A stretch of 64,000 nt of DNA, from positions 4,588,001 through 4,652,000 of the forward strand of contig NZ_JBBPCL010000001.1 in the NCBI RefSeq assembly GCF_038039215.1, read 5' to 3'. This document shows, in pieces, positions 11,689 to 20,821 of the stretch. The notes beneath the pieces are model-generated. The model saw nothing but the letters and a program-made list of their open reading frames with translations, had not been told where the DNA came from and made no database searches. The stretch is from Pseudonocardia sp. T1-2H. Lineage in GTDB: Bacteria; Actinomycetota; Actinomycetes; Mycobacteriales; Pseudonocardiaceae. Every line of letters starts with the position of its first letter. The first letter of the stretch is position 1. The position numbers and the translations under genes were made by a program.

Positions 11689-12746
11689 TCATCGGAGGTC
11701 CTCCCGCCAGAGGTCCCGGGGCAGCGTCTTCTCCTCGAGCCAGCGGCGGATCTCCACCGGCCCCGTCCCGGAGTCCAGGGCCCGGCGCAACAGGAGCGCG
11801 AGCCGGTGCCCGGGCCAGGCCCGGCACGCGCGTTCGAGGGCGATGTTCGCCAGCGCCCCGTCCCCGCGAAGCAGGGCGCTGACGGCCAGCAGGGCGGCGG
11901 GTTCGGCGGCCTCCGGGGCCGGGGTCTCCCGCGCGAGCGCCGCCCACAGCTGCTCCGCGGCCGGTGCCTGCGGCCCGGCACAGGCGGCGAGGGCGATGTC
12001 CCGCACGGAGGGTTCCTCGAGCGCCGCGGACAGGGCCAGGACCAGCGCGTCGTCGACCATGAGCCGGCAGGCCGCGGCGTCGTCGAGGGCGGCCTGCAGG
12101 GCGGTCCGGTGCTCCGCGAGGGTGGTCGTGCGGGCCTCGTCGGTCCAGCGGTCCCGCTCCTTCGCCCGGCGCGCCAGGACGTCCCGGGACGCGGGCACGA
12201 CCTGCTGTTCGAGCTCCTCGCGAGAGCCGCGCACGACGCTCCCCGGGCCACCGCCGCCGCGGCGAGCGGGGTCGACGAGGGATCCGGGACGGCTCCCCTG
12301 CAGCCGCACGGGTCGACCGAGGGGTAGCAGGCCCACGGGTCCCCGGCGGCGGTGCCGCCCGCCCAGACCACGGTGTGCGCCCGCAGCCCGACGACGGCGA
12401 GCGCGGCCACCATCGCCGTGGCGGCCTCGCCCCGGGGCGGGTGCGCGGGATCGCCCCCGCCCTGCACGACGACCACCGCCACGCTCGCCGGATCCCCGTT
12501 CAGGATCGCATCCGCCGCCGTCTCGCAGACCACCGCGAGATCGTCACCGACGCCGGGCGGGGGCAGGTCCACGCGCAGCGTCAACCCGATCCGCCGCCCG
12601 GACGGGCCGCCGGTGCTCACGAGCACCACCGAGTCCCGGGGATGGAACCCGAGCAGGACCGGGATCGCGGCGACGAGCTCGCCGGGGTCCCGCACCCGGA
12701 GCGGCGGCGGGTCGGAGGAGTGGAGGGGTACAGGCGCTGCGGTCAT
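11689..12746 (-). CDS. DUF4192 family protein, frameshifted
   Basis: About 352 residues of an actinobacterial family of unknown function that often lies beside ideR. The N-terminal half (LLGFHPRDSVVLVS, GDPWACYPSVDPCGCRG, VPDPSSTPLAAAAVARG) is in one frame. The C-terminal half (SVVRGSREELEQQV, PRDLWREDLR) is in another. Adding one base to the C run at 12241-12244 joins them without loss at VARGSVVRGSREELE. With both halves well conserved, a sequence error or a very recent mutation is more likely than an old pseudogene. Convergent with galE, with 2 nt between stops. Confidence 0.8.
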
Positions 12747-12776
12747 GGAGGCAGCGTCCGGCCGCGCACCGGCGGT

Positions 12777-12798
12777 CCGGAAATCGCGACGATTCCGG
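12777..12798. promoter_or_regulatory. Inverted repeat CCGGAA-N10-TTCCGG upstream of the DUF4192 gene
   Basis: This lies 31 nt upstream of the DUF4192 ATG, in the 272-bp gap 12747-13018, which otherwise shows nothing recognisable apart from the approach to the sthA remnant. It could be an operator; no regulator can be assigned. Confidence 0.35.
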
Positions 12799-13018
12799 TT
12801 GTGGACAGTGGTTCGCCCGCCGGCCCTGACCCGCTCGGAGGCCTCGAAATCCCAGCCTGGGGATGAATCGCCCCGCCGGACGCCAGGAGCGTCGGTTCTG
12901 TCGTCGCACAGAGGTAACGTCCCCCGGTTGCCCCACCGGTCGGCGCCGGGGAACGCTGACGGAGCGTGTGGTCACCCCGGCCGCGCGAACGGAACTCTCC
13001 GACAGCACGCGAGGGGAC

Positions 13019-13571
13019 GGCGGTGACCTTCCGCTTCGCGAGGAGGTGTCCAGGGTGGAGAACACCGCGAAGGGCACCGTCACCAGCCTGGTTCAGCGGG
13101 AAGAAGATCCCGGCGGACATGGTCATGTACTCGGCGGGGCGGCAGGGCGTCACGGACGAGCTACACCTGGACAAGGCGAACCTCACCGCGGACGACCGTG
13201 GCCGGATCCCGGTCGACGAGCACTACCGCACCGAGGTGCCGCACATCTACGCGGTCGGGGACGTCATCGGCTTCCCCGCCCTGGCCGCGACGAGCATGGA
13301 CCAGGGCCGGCTCGCCGCCTACCACGCGTTCGACGAACCGGCCCGGGAGCTGCACGGCCTGCAGCCGATCGGTATCGACACCGTCCCCGAGATCTCCTTC
13401 CGCGGGAAGACCGAGGCGGAGCTGACGGGCTCCTCCACCCCCTACGAGGTGGGGATGTCCCGCTACCGCGAACTCGCCCGCGGCGCGATCGTGGGGGACT
13501 CCTACGGCATGCTCAAGCTGCTGGTCTCCACAGAGGACCGCACCCTGCTCGGTGTGCGCGTCTTCGGTACC
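13019..13571 (+). pseudogene. sthA: Remnant of soluble pyridine nucleotide transhydrogenase
   Basis: The middle-to-late part of SthA is unmistakable: [55 protein letters not shown]. The N-terminal FAD-binding half (about 200 or more residues) is absent. The last ~50 residues are also missing: similarity stops at VFGT (near 13571), 3 nt before the stop of the convergent ridA. Two frame changes lie between 13035 and 13110 (AVTFRFA / [17 protein letters not shown] / SGKKIPADM). Loss at both ends marks a true pseudogene rather than a base-calling problem. The ridA-iclR-kinase block probably replaced the 3' part of the gene in an otherwise typical ideR-galE-DUF4192-sthA neighbourhood. Confidence 0.88.
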
Positions 13572-13573
13572 AA

Positions 13574-13978
13574 CTACTCGGCGACGGCGAGCGCGTCGAT
13601 CTCGACGAGCATGACCTCGTGCGGGAGGTCGACGAAGACGGTGGTGCGGGCGGGCAGCGCACCGCTCGGGACGTGCTCGGCGACGAACTCCCCGTAGACC
13701 TCGTTCATCAGCGGGAAGTCCTCCCGCTTCGTGAGGTAGACACGGAACATCAGCACGTCCTCGACCGACGAGCCGCCGGCCTCGAGGATCGCCCGGACGT
13801 TCTCCAGCGTGCGCCGGGTCTGGACGCGGACGTCGCCCTCGCCGATGTAGGTGTTCGACTCCGGGTCCATCGGTCCCTGCCCGGAGACCTGCAGCAGCCC
13901 GCCCTTGCGCACGGCCTGGCTGAAGGTGTGCGCGGGGGCCGGGGCGGCGTCGGTCTTGACGACGGTCTTGCTGCTCAT
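13574..13978 (-). CDS. RidA family protein (enamine/imine deaminase)
   Basis: 134 residues starting [20 protein letters not shown]. It has the YjgF/RidA fold signature ([29 protein letters not shown]). The C-terminal catalytic-arginine region reads [12 protein letters not shown]. RidA proteins hydrolyse reactive enamine/imine intermediates released by PLP dehydratases. The start overlaps the IclR stop by 4 nt (ATGA), making it the last gene of the kinase-iclR-ridA operon. It lies opposite a PLP-dependent deaminase operon, where scavenging such intermediates would make sense. Confidence 0.88.
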   Translation of the reverse strand: MSSKTVVKTDAAPAPAHTFSQAVRKGGLLQVSGQGPMDPESNTYIGEGDVRVQTRRTLENVRAILEAGGSSVEDVLMFRVYLTKREDFPLMNEVYGEFVAEHVPSGALPARTTVFVDLPHEVMLVEIDALAVAE

Positions 13979-14763
13979 GCGGGGCGGCCTTTCGAGGTGG
14001 TGACGGATTTCGACGTGGTCGGGGGTTGCCAACCGTGGTCCCGGGAGATCCGGTCGGTGACGGCCAGCAGTGACGGGACCAGCTCGACGAGCTGGTCGTC
14101 GCTCATGACGATGTCCGGGACCGAGACCGACACGGCGGCGACGGCCCGGCCGGAGGCACTGCGGACGGGCGCGGAGATGCAGTTGATGGAGCGCTCGTTC
14201 TCCTCCCTGTCGTGCGCCCAGCCCTGCTCGCGTACGCGGGCGAGCTCGGCCAGGTAGTCCTCGCGCGTCACGAGGGTGTTCGGGGTGGCCCGGGTGAACT
14301 CGACGCCGCCGAGCACCTGCTCGAGCTCGGCCGGCGACAGGTCCGCGACCAGCACCTTTCCCGCGGCCGTCGAGTGCACAGGCGCACGCAGGCCGATCCG
14401 CGACGCCATCCGCACGTGGTCGTGGGACTCGAGCTTGTCGATGTAGACGATCTCGCTGCCCACCAGCTCCGAGAGGTGCGTCGTGCGGCCGTGCTCGGCG
14501 TTGAACACCGCCAGGTGCGGGGCCGCGATGCCGCGGACCTCGCGCTGGTCCAGTCCGCGCGAGGCGAGCTCGAAGACCGTGGCGCCGAGGTGGTAGCGGT
14601 GGTTGCCGTCCCGGTAGACGAAGTGGTCCTCGGCGAGGGTGCGCAGCAGCCGCAGGACCGTGGTCTTGTGCACGCCCAGCGCGCCCGCCAGGTCGTCCAG
14701 GGACGCCGGCCCGGCACCGAGCCGGACCAGGATCTGCAACGCCTTCCCCAGGCTCGCACTCAT
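13975..14763 (-). CDS. IclR family transcriptional regulator of the amino-sugar-acid cluster
   Basis: 262 residues. The N-terminal winged helix reads LDDLAGALGVHKTTVLRLLRTL. The C-terminal effector domain has IVYIDKLESHDHVRM, STAAGKVLVA and ENERSINCISAPV. The ATG overlaps the kinase stop (ATGA) and its own stop overlaps ridA's ATG. It very likely binds the palindrome GCAACGTACGTTGC at 15821-15834, between the two divergent operons, as a repressor relieved by a pathway intermediate. Effector identity is inference; 2-keto-3-deoxygluconate or its phosphate is typical for KdgR-like IclR members. Confidence 0.88.
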   Translation of the reverse strand: MSASLGKALQILVRLGAGPASLDDLAGALGVHKTTVLRLLRTLAEDHFVYRDGNHRYHLGATVFELASRGLDQREVRGIAAPHLAVFNAEHGRTTHLSELVGSEIVYIDKLESHDHVRMASRIGLRAPVHSTAAGKVLVADLSPAELEQVLGGVEFTRATPNTLVTREDYLAELARVREQGWAHDREENERSINCISAPVRSASGRAVAAVSVSVPDIVMSDDQLVELVPSLLAVTDRISRDHGWQPPTTSKSVTTSKGRPA

Positions 14764-15755
14764 CGGGTCACTTCCTTCAGCCCGGCCGCGGACACGCGGA
14801 CGTCCGCCCACTCCCGCTCCGTCGAGTCGAGGAGTCGGTCCGTCGTCGCCGCGGGCAGTGGCGTCGCGGAGTCCCCGGGGACGGTCAGGACCGCCGCCGC
14901 AGCGAGGTGCCCGCGCCGCAGGCAGCGCTCGATCGGCTCGCTCCGGACGAGCCCGGTGAGCAGGCCCGCGGCGAACGCGTCCCCCGCCCCCACCGGCTCC
15001 ACGACCTCCACCGCGAGGGCCGGCTGCGCGACGACGCTCCCGTCCCGCGTCATCGCGAGCGCCCGGTCCGCGCCGTCCTTGACGACCAGCAGTTCCGGCG
15101 CGGGGAGCAGCCGTCGCAGCGCCGCCGGCTCGTCTGTGCCGAACACCCGCCGCGCCTCGTCGCCGCCCACCAGGACGACGTCCGCGAGCCCGGCCAGCCC
15201 CGCCACGGCACGAGGGTCCCCGGACGGCCACATCTGCTCGCGCCAGTTCACATCGAACACCGCGCGCCCGCTCCGCGGCGCGGCGAGCAGGGCGTCCATC
15301 AGCTCCGCGCAGGACTCCGACAGCGCGGCGGTGATGCCGCTGACGTGCACGAACGCGGCGGCGGCGAAACGCTCGCGGACGGCGGGCCGCGCCAGGAAGC
15401 CCGGCCCCATGCCCGCAGCGGCCGAGCCCGCGCGGCAGTAGTGCATGCGCGACGACGGCTCGCCGTCCGGCCCGATCGCGACGGTCTTCGCGTAGCACCC
15501 GGTCGGCAGGGCCGGGTCGATCTCGACGGCGCCGACGTCGACCCCGCGGCGCTCCAGCTCGGACAGCACGGCCGCGCCGAGCGCGTCGTCCCCGAGGCGG
15601 CCGATCCACGCGACGGGGATCCCGGCCCCGGCCAGGCCGAGCGCGACGTTCACCTCGGCGCCCGCGGCGCGCGCCTCGACGGGGGCCGGTTCGCCGGTGG
15701 GCACGTCCGGGAGCAGCGCCAACGCCTCGCCCAGGCACACGACCGTCGGTTGCAT
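14760..15755 (-). CDS. PfkB-family sugar kinase, probably 2-keto-3-deoxygluconate kinase
   Basis: 331 residues from ATG 15755 (MQPTVVCLGEALALLPD). The ribokinase-fold signatures are the early GAEVNVALGLAGAG and the late VVEPVGAGDAFAAGLLTGL, where the GAGD aspartate is the catalytic base. Beside a KDPG/KHG aldolase and a sugar-acid permease, the best substrate guess is 2-keto-3-deoxygluconate, giving KDPG for the aldolase. It is first in the operon kinase-iclR-ridA, each step joined by an ATGA overlap. Its promoter (-35 TTGCAG 15824-15819, -10 TAGCAT 15800-15795) overlaps the central palindrome. Confidence 0.85.
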   Translation of the reverse strand: MQPTVVCLGEALALLPDVPTGEPAPVEARAAGAEVNVALGLAGAGIPVAWIGRLGDDALGAAVLSELERRGVDVGAVEIDPALPTGCYAKTVAIGPDGEPSSRMHYCRAGSAAAGMGPGFLARPAVRERFAAAAFVHVSGITAALSESCAELMDALLAAPRSGRAVFDVNWREQMWPSGDPRAVAGLAGLADVVLVGGDEARRVFGTDEPAALRRLLPAPELLVVKDGADRALAMTRDGSVVAQPALAVEVVEPVGAGDAFAAGLLTGLVRSEPIERCLRRGHLAAAAVLTVPGDSATPLPAATTDRLLDSTEREWADVRVSAAGLKEVTR

Positions 15756-15774
15756 ACCTCGAAACCCCCACACG

Positions 15775-15834
15775 TTGACGCTCTGCCGGCGGCGATGCTA
15801 CAACCAGCGCAGCAAATTCTGCAACGTACGTTGC
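15775..15834. promoter_or_regulatory. Overlapping divergent promoters with IclR operator palindrome
   Basis: Plus strand: TTGACG (15775-15780), 18-nt spacer, TACAAC (15799-15804). Minus strand: TTGCAG (15824-15819), 18-nt spacer, TAGCAT (15800-15795). A perfect 14-bp palindrome, GCAACGTACGTTGC (15821-15834), sits just after the plus-strand start point and covers the minus-strand -35 box, so one bound repressor could silence both operons. Confidence 0.75.
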
Positions 15835-15885
15835 TTCCTACGCAACGCATCAGTTCAACGTGTCTGTCGTCCGAGGAGACGCACC

Positions 15886-17151
15886 ATGAGCGGAACGACC
15901 AGCCCGCCGGCGCACGCGGCCACGGACCTCCGACCGGGGCCGCTGGCGAAGTCCCTGCCGGATTCGGCGGGCGACGTGACCGTCGGCGAGTTCCTCGCGA
16001 CCGGTCCCCGGCTCTCCGCGTTCGGCACCCCGCTGCTGGTGCTCACCGGATCGGCTCTGCGGGAGAACGCGGAGCACATGGCCGCGTGGTGCGCCGAGCG
16101 CGGCGTCGGCCTCGCCCCGCACGGCAAGACGACGATGGCGCCGACCCTCTGGGACCTCCAGCTGCGGGCCGGCGCCTGGGGCATCACGCTCGCCACGCCG
16201 TCGCAGGTCAAGGTCGGGCTCGAGTCCGGGCTCCGGCGGATCATGCTCGCGAACGCGCTGGTGGATCCGCACGGCGTCGCGATGGTCGCGCGGGCGCGCG
16301 ATGCGGATCCGGAGCTGGAGGTCCTGAGCTGGGCGGACTCGATCGAGACCGTCGCTGCGATGGAGCGGGCGCTCCCGGAGCCGCCCGCCCGGCCGCTCAC
16401 CGTGCTGGTCGAGCTGGGCGCTCCCGGCGGGCGCACGGGCGCGCGCAGCCGCGCGGAGGCGGAGGCCGTCGCGGCGGCGATCGTCGCGAGCCCGGTCCTC
16501 GCGCTCGGCGGCGTGAGCGGCTACGAGGGCGCGCTCGCCCACGACGCGTCCCCCGCCGCGCTCGACGCCGTGCGGCGCTACCTCGGGGACATGGCGGCGC
16601 TGCACCGGAGTCTGCGCCACGAGACGGACGAGGTCGTCGTCACGGCGGGCGGCAGCGCCTACTTCGACGACGTCGCGGACATCCTCGGCCCGCTCGCCGA
16701 CGACCGCACGCAGGTCCTGCTGCGCTCGGGCGCCTACCTCGTGCACGACGACGGCTTCTACCGCGGCATCTCCCCCTTCTCCCGAGGGGCGTCGACCCCC
16801 TTCCGTTCCGCGATGCACACCTGGGCCCGCGTCGTCTCCCGCCCCGAGCCGGGCCTGGCGCTGCTCGACGCCGGGAAGCGGGACGTCCCGTTCGACGAGG
16901 GCCTGCCCGAACCGCAGCTCCTCGCGGACTCCCTCGGCGCCCCCGCCACCCCGCTGACCGGCGAGATCACCGCCGTCAACGACCAGCACGCGTTCCTGCG
17001 CACCGAGGACCCGATCCGCGTCGGGCAGGTCGTGCGGCTCGGCCTCTCCCACCCGTGCACGGCCTTCGACAAGTGGCGGTGGATCCCGGTGGTCGAGAGC
17101 ACCGAGGAGGCCGACCCGGTCGTCGTCGACCTGGTCAGGACCTACTTCTGA
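15886..17151 (+). CDS. PLP-dependent amino acid deaminase (D-serine dehydratase/alanine racemase fold), probable D-glucosaminate deaminase
   Basis: 421 residues with a fold-type III barrel. LAPHGKTTMAPTLW supplies the PLP lysine, K81. LSHPCTAFDKW supplies H389 and C391, the zinc ligand pair of eukaryotic-type D-serine dehydratase. The start follows GAGGAG at 15873-15878. The enzyme should eliminate ammonia from a D-configured 2-amino-3-hydroxy acid. Next to a deacylase, a KDG-type kinase and KDPG aldolase, D-glucosaminate (giving 2-keto-3-deoxygluconate) fits better than D-serine; that assignment is inference. The stop overlaps the next ATG by one base (TGATG). Confidence 0.85.
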   Translation: MSGTTSPPAHAATDLRPGPLAKSLPDSAGDVTVGEFLATGPRLSAFGTPLLVLTGSALRENAEHMAAWCAERGVGLAPHGKTTMAPTLWDLQLRAGAWGITLATPSQVKVGLESGLRRIMLANALVDPHGVAMVARARDADPELEVLSWADSIETVAAMERALPEPPARPLTVLVELGAPGGRTGARSRAEAEAVAAAIVASPVLALGGVSGYEGALAHDASPAALDAVRRYLGDMAALHRSLRHETDEVVVTAGGSAYFDDVADILGPLADDRTQVLLRSGAYLVHDDGFYRGISPFSRGASTPFRSAMHTWARVVSRPEPGLALLDAGKRDVPFDEGLPEPQLLADSLGAPATPLTGEITAVNDQHAFLRTEDPIRVGQVVRLGLSHPCTAFDKWRWIPVVESTEEADPVVVDLVRTYF

Positions 17152-18731
17152 TGCGCACCCTCCTCCGCGGGGCCACCGTCGTCGACGGCACCGAGAGCCC
17201 CCGGTACCGCGCGGACGTGCTGCTCGACGACGACGTGATCGCCTCGATCGGCGGCGACGGCACGGCGGACCGGGTCATCGACGCGGACGGGCTCGTCCTG
17301 GCCCCCGGCTTCATCGACATGCACGCCCACTCGGACCTGCAGATCCTCACGGAGCCGGCGCATCTCGCGAAGATCAGCCAGGGCGTCACGACCGAACTGC
17401 TGGGCCAGGACGGGCTGTCCTACGCCCCCGTCGACGACGCCGCGCTCGCCGTCCTGCGCCGCAAGATCGCGGGCTGGAACTCCGATCCGCAGGACTTCGA
17501 CTTCTCCTGGCGCAGCGTCGGCGAGTACCTGGACCGCCTCGACCGCGGCATCGCCGCCTACCTCGTCCCGCACGGTGTCGTCCGCGCGCTGGTCTGCGGC
17601 TGGGACGACGTGCCCGCGAGCGCCGCGGACGTCGAGGCGATGCAGCGGATCATCCGGACCGCGATGAAGCAGGGCGCCGTCGGCATGTCCGCGGGGCTGA
17701 CCTACACGCCCGGGATGTACGCGGACAACTCCGAGCTGCTCGCGCTCTGCCGGACGGTCGGTGAGCTCGGCGGGTTCTTCGCGCCGCACCACCGCTCGTA
17801 CGGCAGGGGCGCACTCGAGGCCTACGCCGAGATGATCGACCTGACGACCCGGGCGGGCTGCCCGCTGCACCTCTCGCACGCGACGCTGAACTTCGGCCCG
17901 AACAAAGGCCGCGCGGGCGAGCTGATCACGATGCTCGACGACGCCCTCGCGGCGGGCGCGGACATCACCCTGGACACCTATCCGTACCTGCCCGGCGCGA
18001 CGACGCTGTCCGCGATCCTGCCCAGCTGGTCGTCCGCGGGCGGGCACACCGCGACGCTGGACCGGCTGCGGGACCCTGCCGCGCTCGCCCGGATCCGGGC
18101 GGACCTCGAGGTCCACGGCTCCGACGGCTGCCACGGCGTGGTCGCCGAGTGGGAGACGATCGAGATCAGCGGGGTCGCGAACCCGGCGCTCGGCCACGCC
18201 GTGGGCCGGACGATCCGGCAGCTGGCCGAGGGGAAGGACCCCTTCGACGTCTGCGTCGAGCTCCTCCTGGCCGACGACCTCGGCACCGGCATCCTGCAGC
18301 ACGTCGGGCACGAGGAGAACGTGCAGGCGATCATGCGTCACGCCCGGCACACGGGTGGGAGCGACGGCCTGCTGGTCGGCGCCAAACCGCATCCGCGGGC
18401 GTGGGGGACGTTCCCGCGCTATCTCGGCCACTACTGCCGTGACCTGGGCATGTTCTCCCTGGAGGAATGCATCGGGCACCTGACCGGACGGGCCGCGGCC
18501 CGGCTCCGCCTGCGCGACCGCGGCCTCGTCCGCGAGGGCTACGCCGCGGATCTCGTCCTGTTCGACCCGGAGGTCGTGGCGGACACCGCGACGTTCGCGG
18601 ACCCGGCGCGACCGGCCGCCGGGATCCCCTACGTGATCGTCAACGGCGAGCTCGCGATCGAGGACTCGCACCGGACCGACGCCCTGGCCGGGCGCGCGCT
18701 GCGCCGCCGGCCGGACGGGAGCACCTCATGA
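17151..18731 (+). CDS. N-acyl-D-amino acid deacylase (amidohydrolase), probable N-acetylglucosaminate deacetylase
   Basis: 526 residues of the D-aminoacylase branch of the amidohydrolases. The metal-binding motif GFIDMHAHSDLQIL has H58 and H60. APHHRSYG and HLSHATLNFGP follow in the barrel, and the C-terminal GYAADLVLFDPE belongs to the composite beta domain. It would remove the acyl group from an N-acyl-D-amino acid. The operon order suggests it feeds the deaminase upstream, making N-acetyl-D-glucosaminate an attractive substrate. It is coupled to both neighbours (TGATG before, ATGA after). Confidence 0.85.
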   Translation: MRTLLRGATVVDGTESPRYRADVLLDDDVIASIGGDGTADRVIDADGLVLAPGFIDMHAHSDLQILTEPAHLAKISQGVTTELLGQDGLSYAPVDDAALAVLRRKIAGWNSDPQDFDFSWRSVGEYLDRLDRGIAAYLVPHGVVRALVCGWDDVPASAADVEAMQRIIRTAMKQGAVGMSAGLTYTPGMYADNSELLALCRTVGELGGFFAPHHRSYGRGALEAYAEMIDLTTRAGCPLHLSHATLNFGPNKGRAGELITMLDDALAAGADITLDTYPYLPGATTLSAILPSWSSAGGHTATLDRLRDPAALARIRADLEVHGSDGCHGVVAEWETIEISGVANPALGHAVGRTIRQLAEGKDPFDVCVELLLADDLGTGILQHVGHEENVQAIMRHARHTGGSDGLLVGAKPHPRAWGTFPRYLGHYCRDLGMFSLEECIGHLTGRAAARLRLRDRGLVREGYAADLVLFDPEVVADTATFADPARPAAGIPYVIVNGELAIEDSHRTDALAGRALRRRPDGSTS

Positions 18732-19354
18732 CCCACCTGATGCAGGACCGCGCGCTCGCGGTCGTCCGCGCCGAGCGGATCCCGGACGCCCCCGCGCTCT
18801 GTCGCGCGCTCGCGGCGGGCGGGATCCGGACCGTCGAGCTCACCTTCACCACGCCGGGCGTGCTCGACCACCTCCGGGCGGCGGCCGGCGAGCCCGGCGT
18901 CGACCTCGGCGTCGGGACCGTCCTCACCGGGAACCAGGCCAAGGCCGCGCTCGACGCGGGCGCGACGTTCCTGGTCACCCCGGGTCTCCGACGGGCCGTC
19001 GTCGACGTCGGCGTTGCCGCGGGCGTCCCGGTGTACCTCGGCGCGTTCACCCCCACCGAGGTCGCCGAGGCGATGGACCTGGGCGCGAGCGCCGTCAAGA
19101 TCTTCCCGGCCGGGCGGCTGGGCCCCGCCTATCTCCGCGACCTGCTCGGCCCCTACCCGCACGCGCGGCTGCTGCCCTCCGGCGGCGTCTCCGCGGACAA
19201 CGCCGCGGAGTTCCTCGCCGCGGGCGCCTCGGCCGTCTGTGCCGGGTCCTCCGTCGTCCCCCCGGCGGCCGTCGCGGCGGCCGAGTGGGATCTGATCACC
19301 GATCGCGCCCGGGCCTTCGCGGCCGCCGTCACCCCTTCACGGCTGGAGAGCTGA
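18728..19354 (+). CDS. eda: 2-keto-3-deoxy-6-phosphogluconate (KDPG/KHG) aldolase
   Basis: 208 residues, the normal size for this class I aldolase. The Schiff-base lysine is K124 in GASAVKIFPAG and the catalytic glutamate is E37 in TVELTF. It splits KDPG to pyruvate and glyceraldehyde 3-phosphate. The start ATG overlaps the deacylase stop and the stop overlaps the permease ATG, so it sits within a tightly coupled four-gene operon and completes the route from a sugar acid to central metabolism. Confidence 0.93.
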   Translation: MTHLMQDRALAVVRAERIPDAPALCRALAAGGIRTVELTFTTPGVLDHLRAAAGEPGVDLGVGTVLTGNQAKAALDAGATFLVTPGLRRAVVDVGVAAGVPVYLGAFTPTEVAEAMDLGASAVKIFPAGRLGPAYLRDLLGPYPHARLLPSGGVSADNAAEFLAAGASAVCAGSSVVPPAAVAAAEWDLITDRARAFAAAVTPSRLES

Positions 19355-20811
19355 TGTCCTTCGTCGACTGGCTGCAACACGACACGGCAGGCCTGCTCAC
19401 GCTCGCCGCCGTGAGCGTGGCGGTCCTGCTGCTGCTCATCATCAAGCTGAGACTCGAACCGTTCATCGCGCTGATCGTGGTCGGCGTCGCGGTGGCGCTG
19501 GTCGCGGGACTTCCGGTCACGAAGCTGGTCGGGACACCGATCAAGTCCGCGGACTCGCTGCTGGAGACGGGCTTCGGCAGCATCCTCGGGCACATCGCCC
19601 CGATCATCGGACTCGGCACCGTGCTCGGCGCGATCATGGAACGCTCGGGCGGCGCGGACGTGCTCACCACGCGCCTGCTCAAGCTCTTCGGGCCGAAGGG
19701 CGCACCGCTCGCGATGGGCCTGACCGGCCTCATCCTCGGCATCCCGGTCTTCTTCGACATCGGCATCTTCGTGCTCGCGCCGCTCGTCTACGTGGCCGCC
19801 AAGCGCGGTGGGCGCTCGCTGGTGCTCTACGCCCTGCCGATGCTCGCCGGCCTGTCCATGACGCACGCGTTCCTGCCGCCGCACCCGGGGCCGGTGGCCG
19901 CGGCCGGGCTGCTGGGCGTGGACATGGGCTGGATCATCATCATGGGCCTGCTCTGCGGCATCCCCGCGTGGCTGGTCAGCGGGGTGTGGTGGGGCTCGTT
20001 CGCCGGGAAGCGGATCCAGGTCGCGGTTCCGGAGGAGTACGTCCCCGAGCTGCCCGACGGCGGTCCGTCGACCGCGTCCGACCCCGACGGTCAGGCCGGA
20101 GGCGGCGGCACCGCAACCGCGACCGCCGTCCGCACCCGTCCGCCGTCGGTGGGACTGATCGGCGCGATCATCGTCGTGCCGCTGGTGCTGATTCTGGGCG
20201 CGACGGTCGGCACGATCGCCCTCGCCGAGGGCTCGGAGTTCCGTTCCGTGCTGCTGTTCCTCGGCACGCCGGCGATCGCGCTGACGATCGCGGTGCTGCT
20301 GGCGATGTACCTGCTCGGCATCCGGCGGGGCATGACCGTCGTCGAGCTGGGCCGGATCACCGGTGAGTCCCTGAAGCCGATCGGCATGATCCTGCTCGTC
20401 GTCGGCGCGGGCTCGTTCTTCGGCGCGGTGCTGCGGGCGACCGGGGTGGGCGACGCGCTCGCCGGTTCGATGACGGCGATCGGCCTGCCGGTGATCGTCT
20501 CGGCCTACCTCGTCAGCGCGGCGCTGCGGCTCGCGCAGGGCTCGGCGACGGTCGCGATCGTGACGACGGCCGGGATCATCGGCCCGACCGTCGCCTCCGG
20601 CGGGTTCTCCCAGGCGCAGGTGGCGCTGATCGTCGTCGCGGTGTCCGCGGGCTCGATCATCGCCAGCCACGTCAACGACGGCGGGTTCTGGATCGTGTCC
20701 AAGTACTTCAACATGTCCGTGAAGGACACGCTGAAGACCTGGACGGTGCTCGAGACGATCCTGTCCGTGGTCGGCTTCGCGATGGCCGGCCTCGTCTGGC
20801 TCGTGGTCTAG
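19354..20811 (+). CDS. GntP family permease (sugar acid/H+ symporter)
   Basis: 485 residues with about 12 hydrophobic segments, starting in the membrane at residues 13-32. Typical GntP signatures are FGSILGHIAPIIGLGTVLG, PVFFDIGIFVLAPL and the conserved HAFLPPHPGPVAAA. A charged/glycine-rich cytoplasmic loop lies in the middle (about residues 230-265). GntP members import gluconate, D-serine and related acids. As the last gene of the operon it is the likely importer of the N-acetyl-amino-sugar acid handled by the enzymes upstream. Confidence 0.9.
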   Translation: MSFVDWLQHDTAGLLTLAAVSVAVLLLLIIKLRLEPFIALIVVGVAVALVAGLPVTKLVGTPIKSADSLLETGFGSILGHIAPIIGLGTVLGAIMERSGGADVLTTRLLKLFGPKGAPLAMGLTGLILGIPVFFDIGIFVLAPLVYVAAKRGGRSLVLYALPMLAGLSMTHAFLPPHPGPVAAAGLLGVDMGWIIIMGLLCGIPAWLVSGVWWGSFAGKRIQVAVPEEYVPELPDGGPSTASDPDGQAGGGGTATATAVRTRPPSVGLIGAIIVVPLVLILGATVGTIALAEGSEFRSVLLFLGTPAIALTIAVLLAMYLLGIRRGMTVVELGRITGESLKPIGMILLVVGAGSFFGAVLRATGVGDALAGSMTAIGLPVIVSAYLVSAALRLAQGSATVAIVTTAGIIGPTVASGGFSQAQVALIVVAVSAGSIIASHVNDGGFWIVSKYFNMSVKDTLKTWTVLETILSVVGFAMAGLVWLVV

Positions 20812-20821
20812 AGCCTGCGGA

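Noticed and set aside
12863..14257. A 464-codon plus-strand frame spanning the sthA remnant and ridA
   Set aside because: It is partly the second frame of the sthA pseudogene and then antisense to ridA and iclR.
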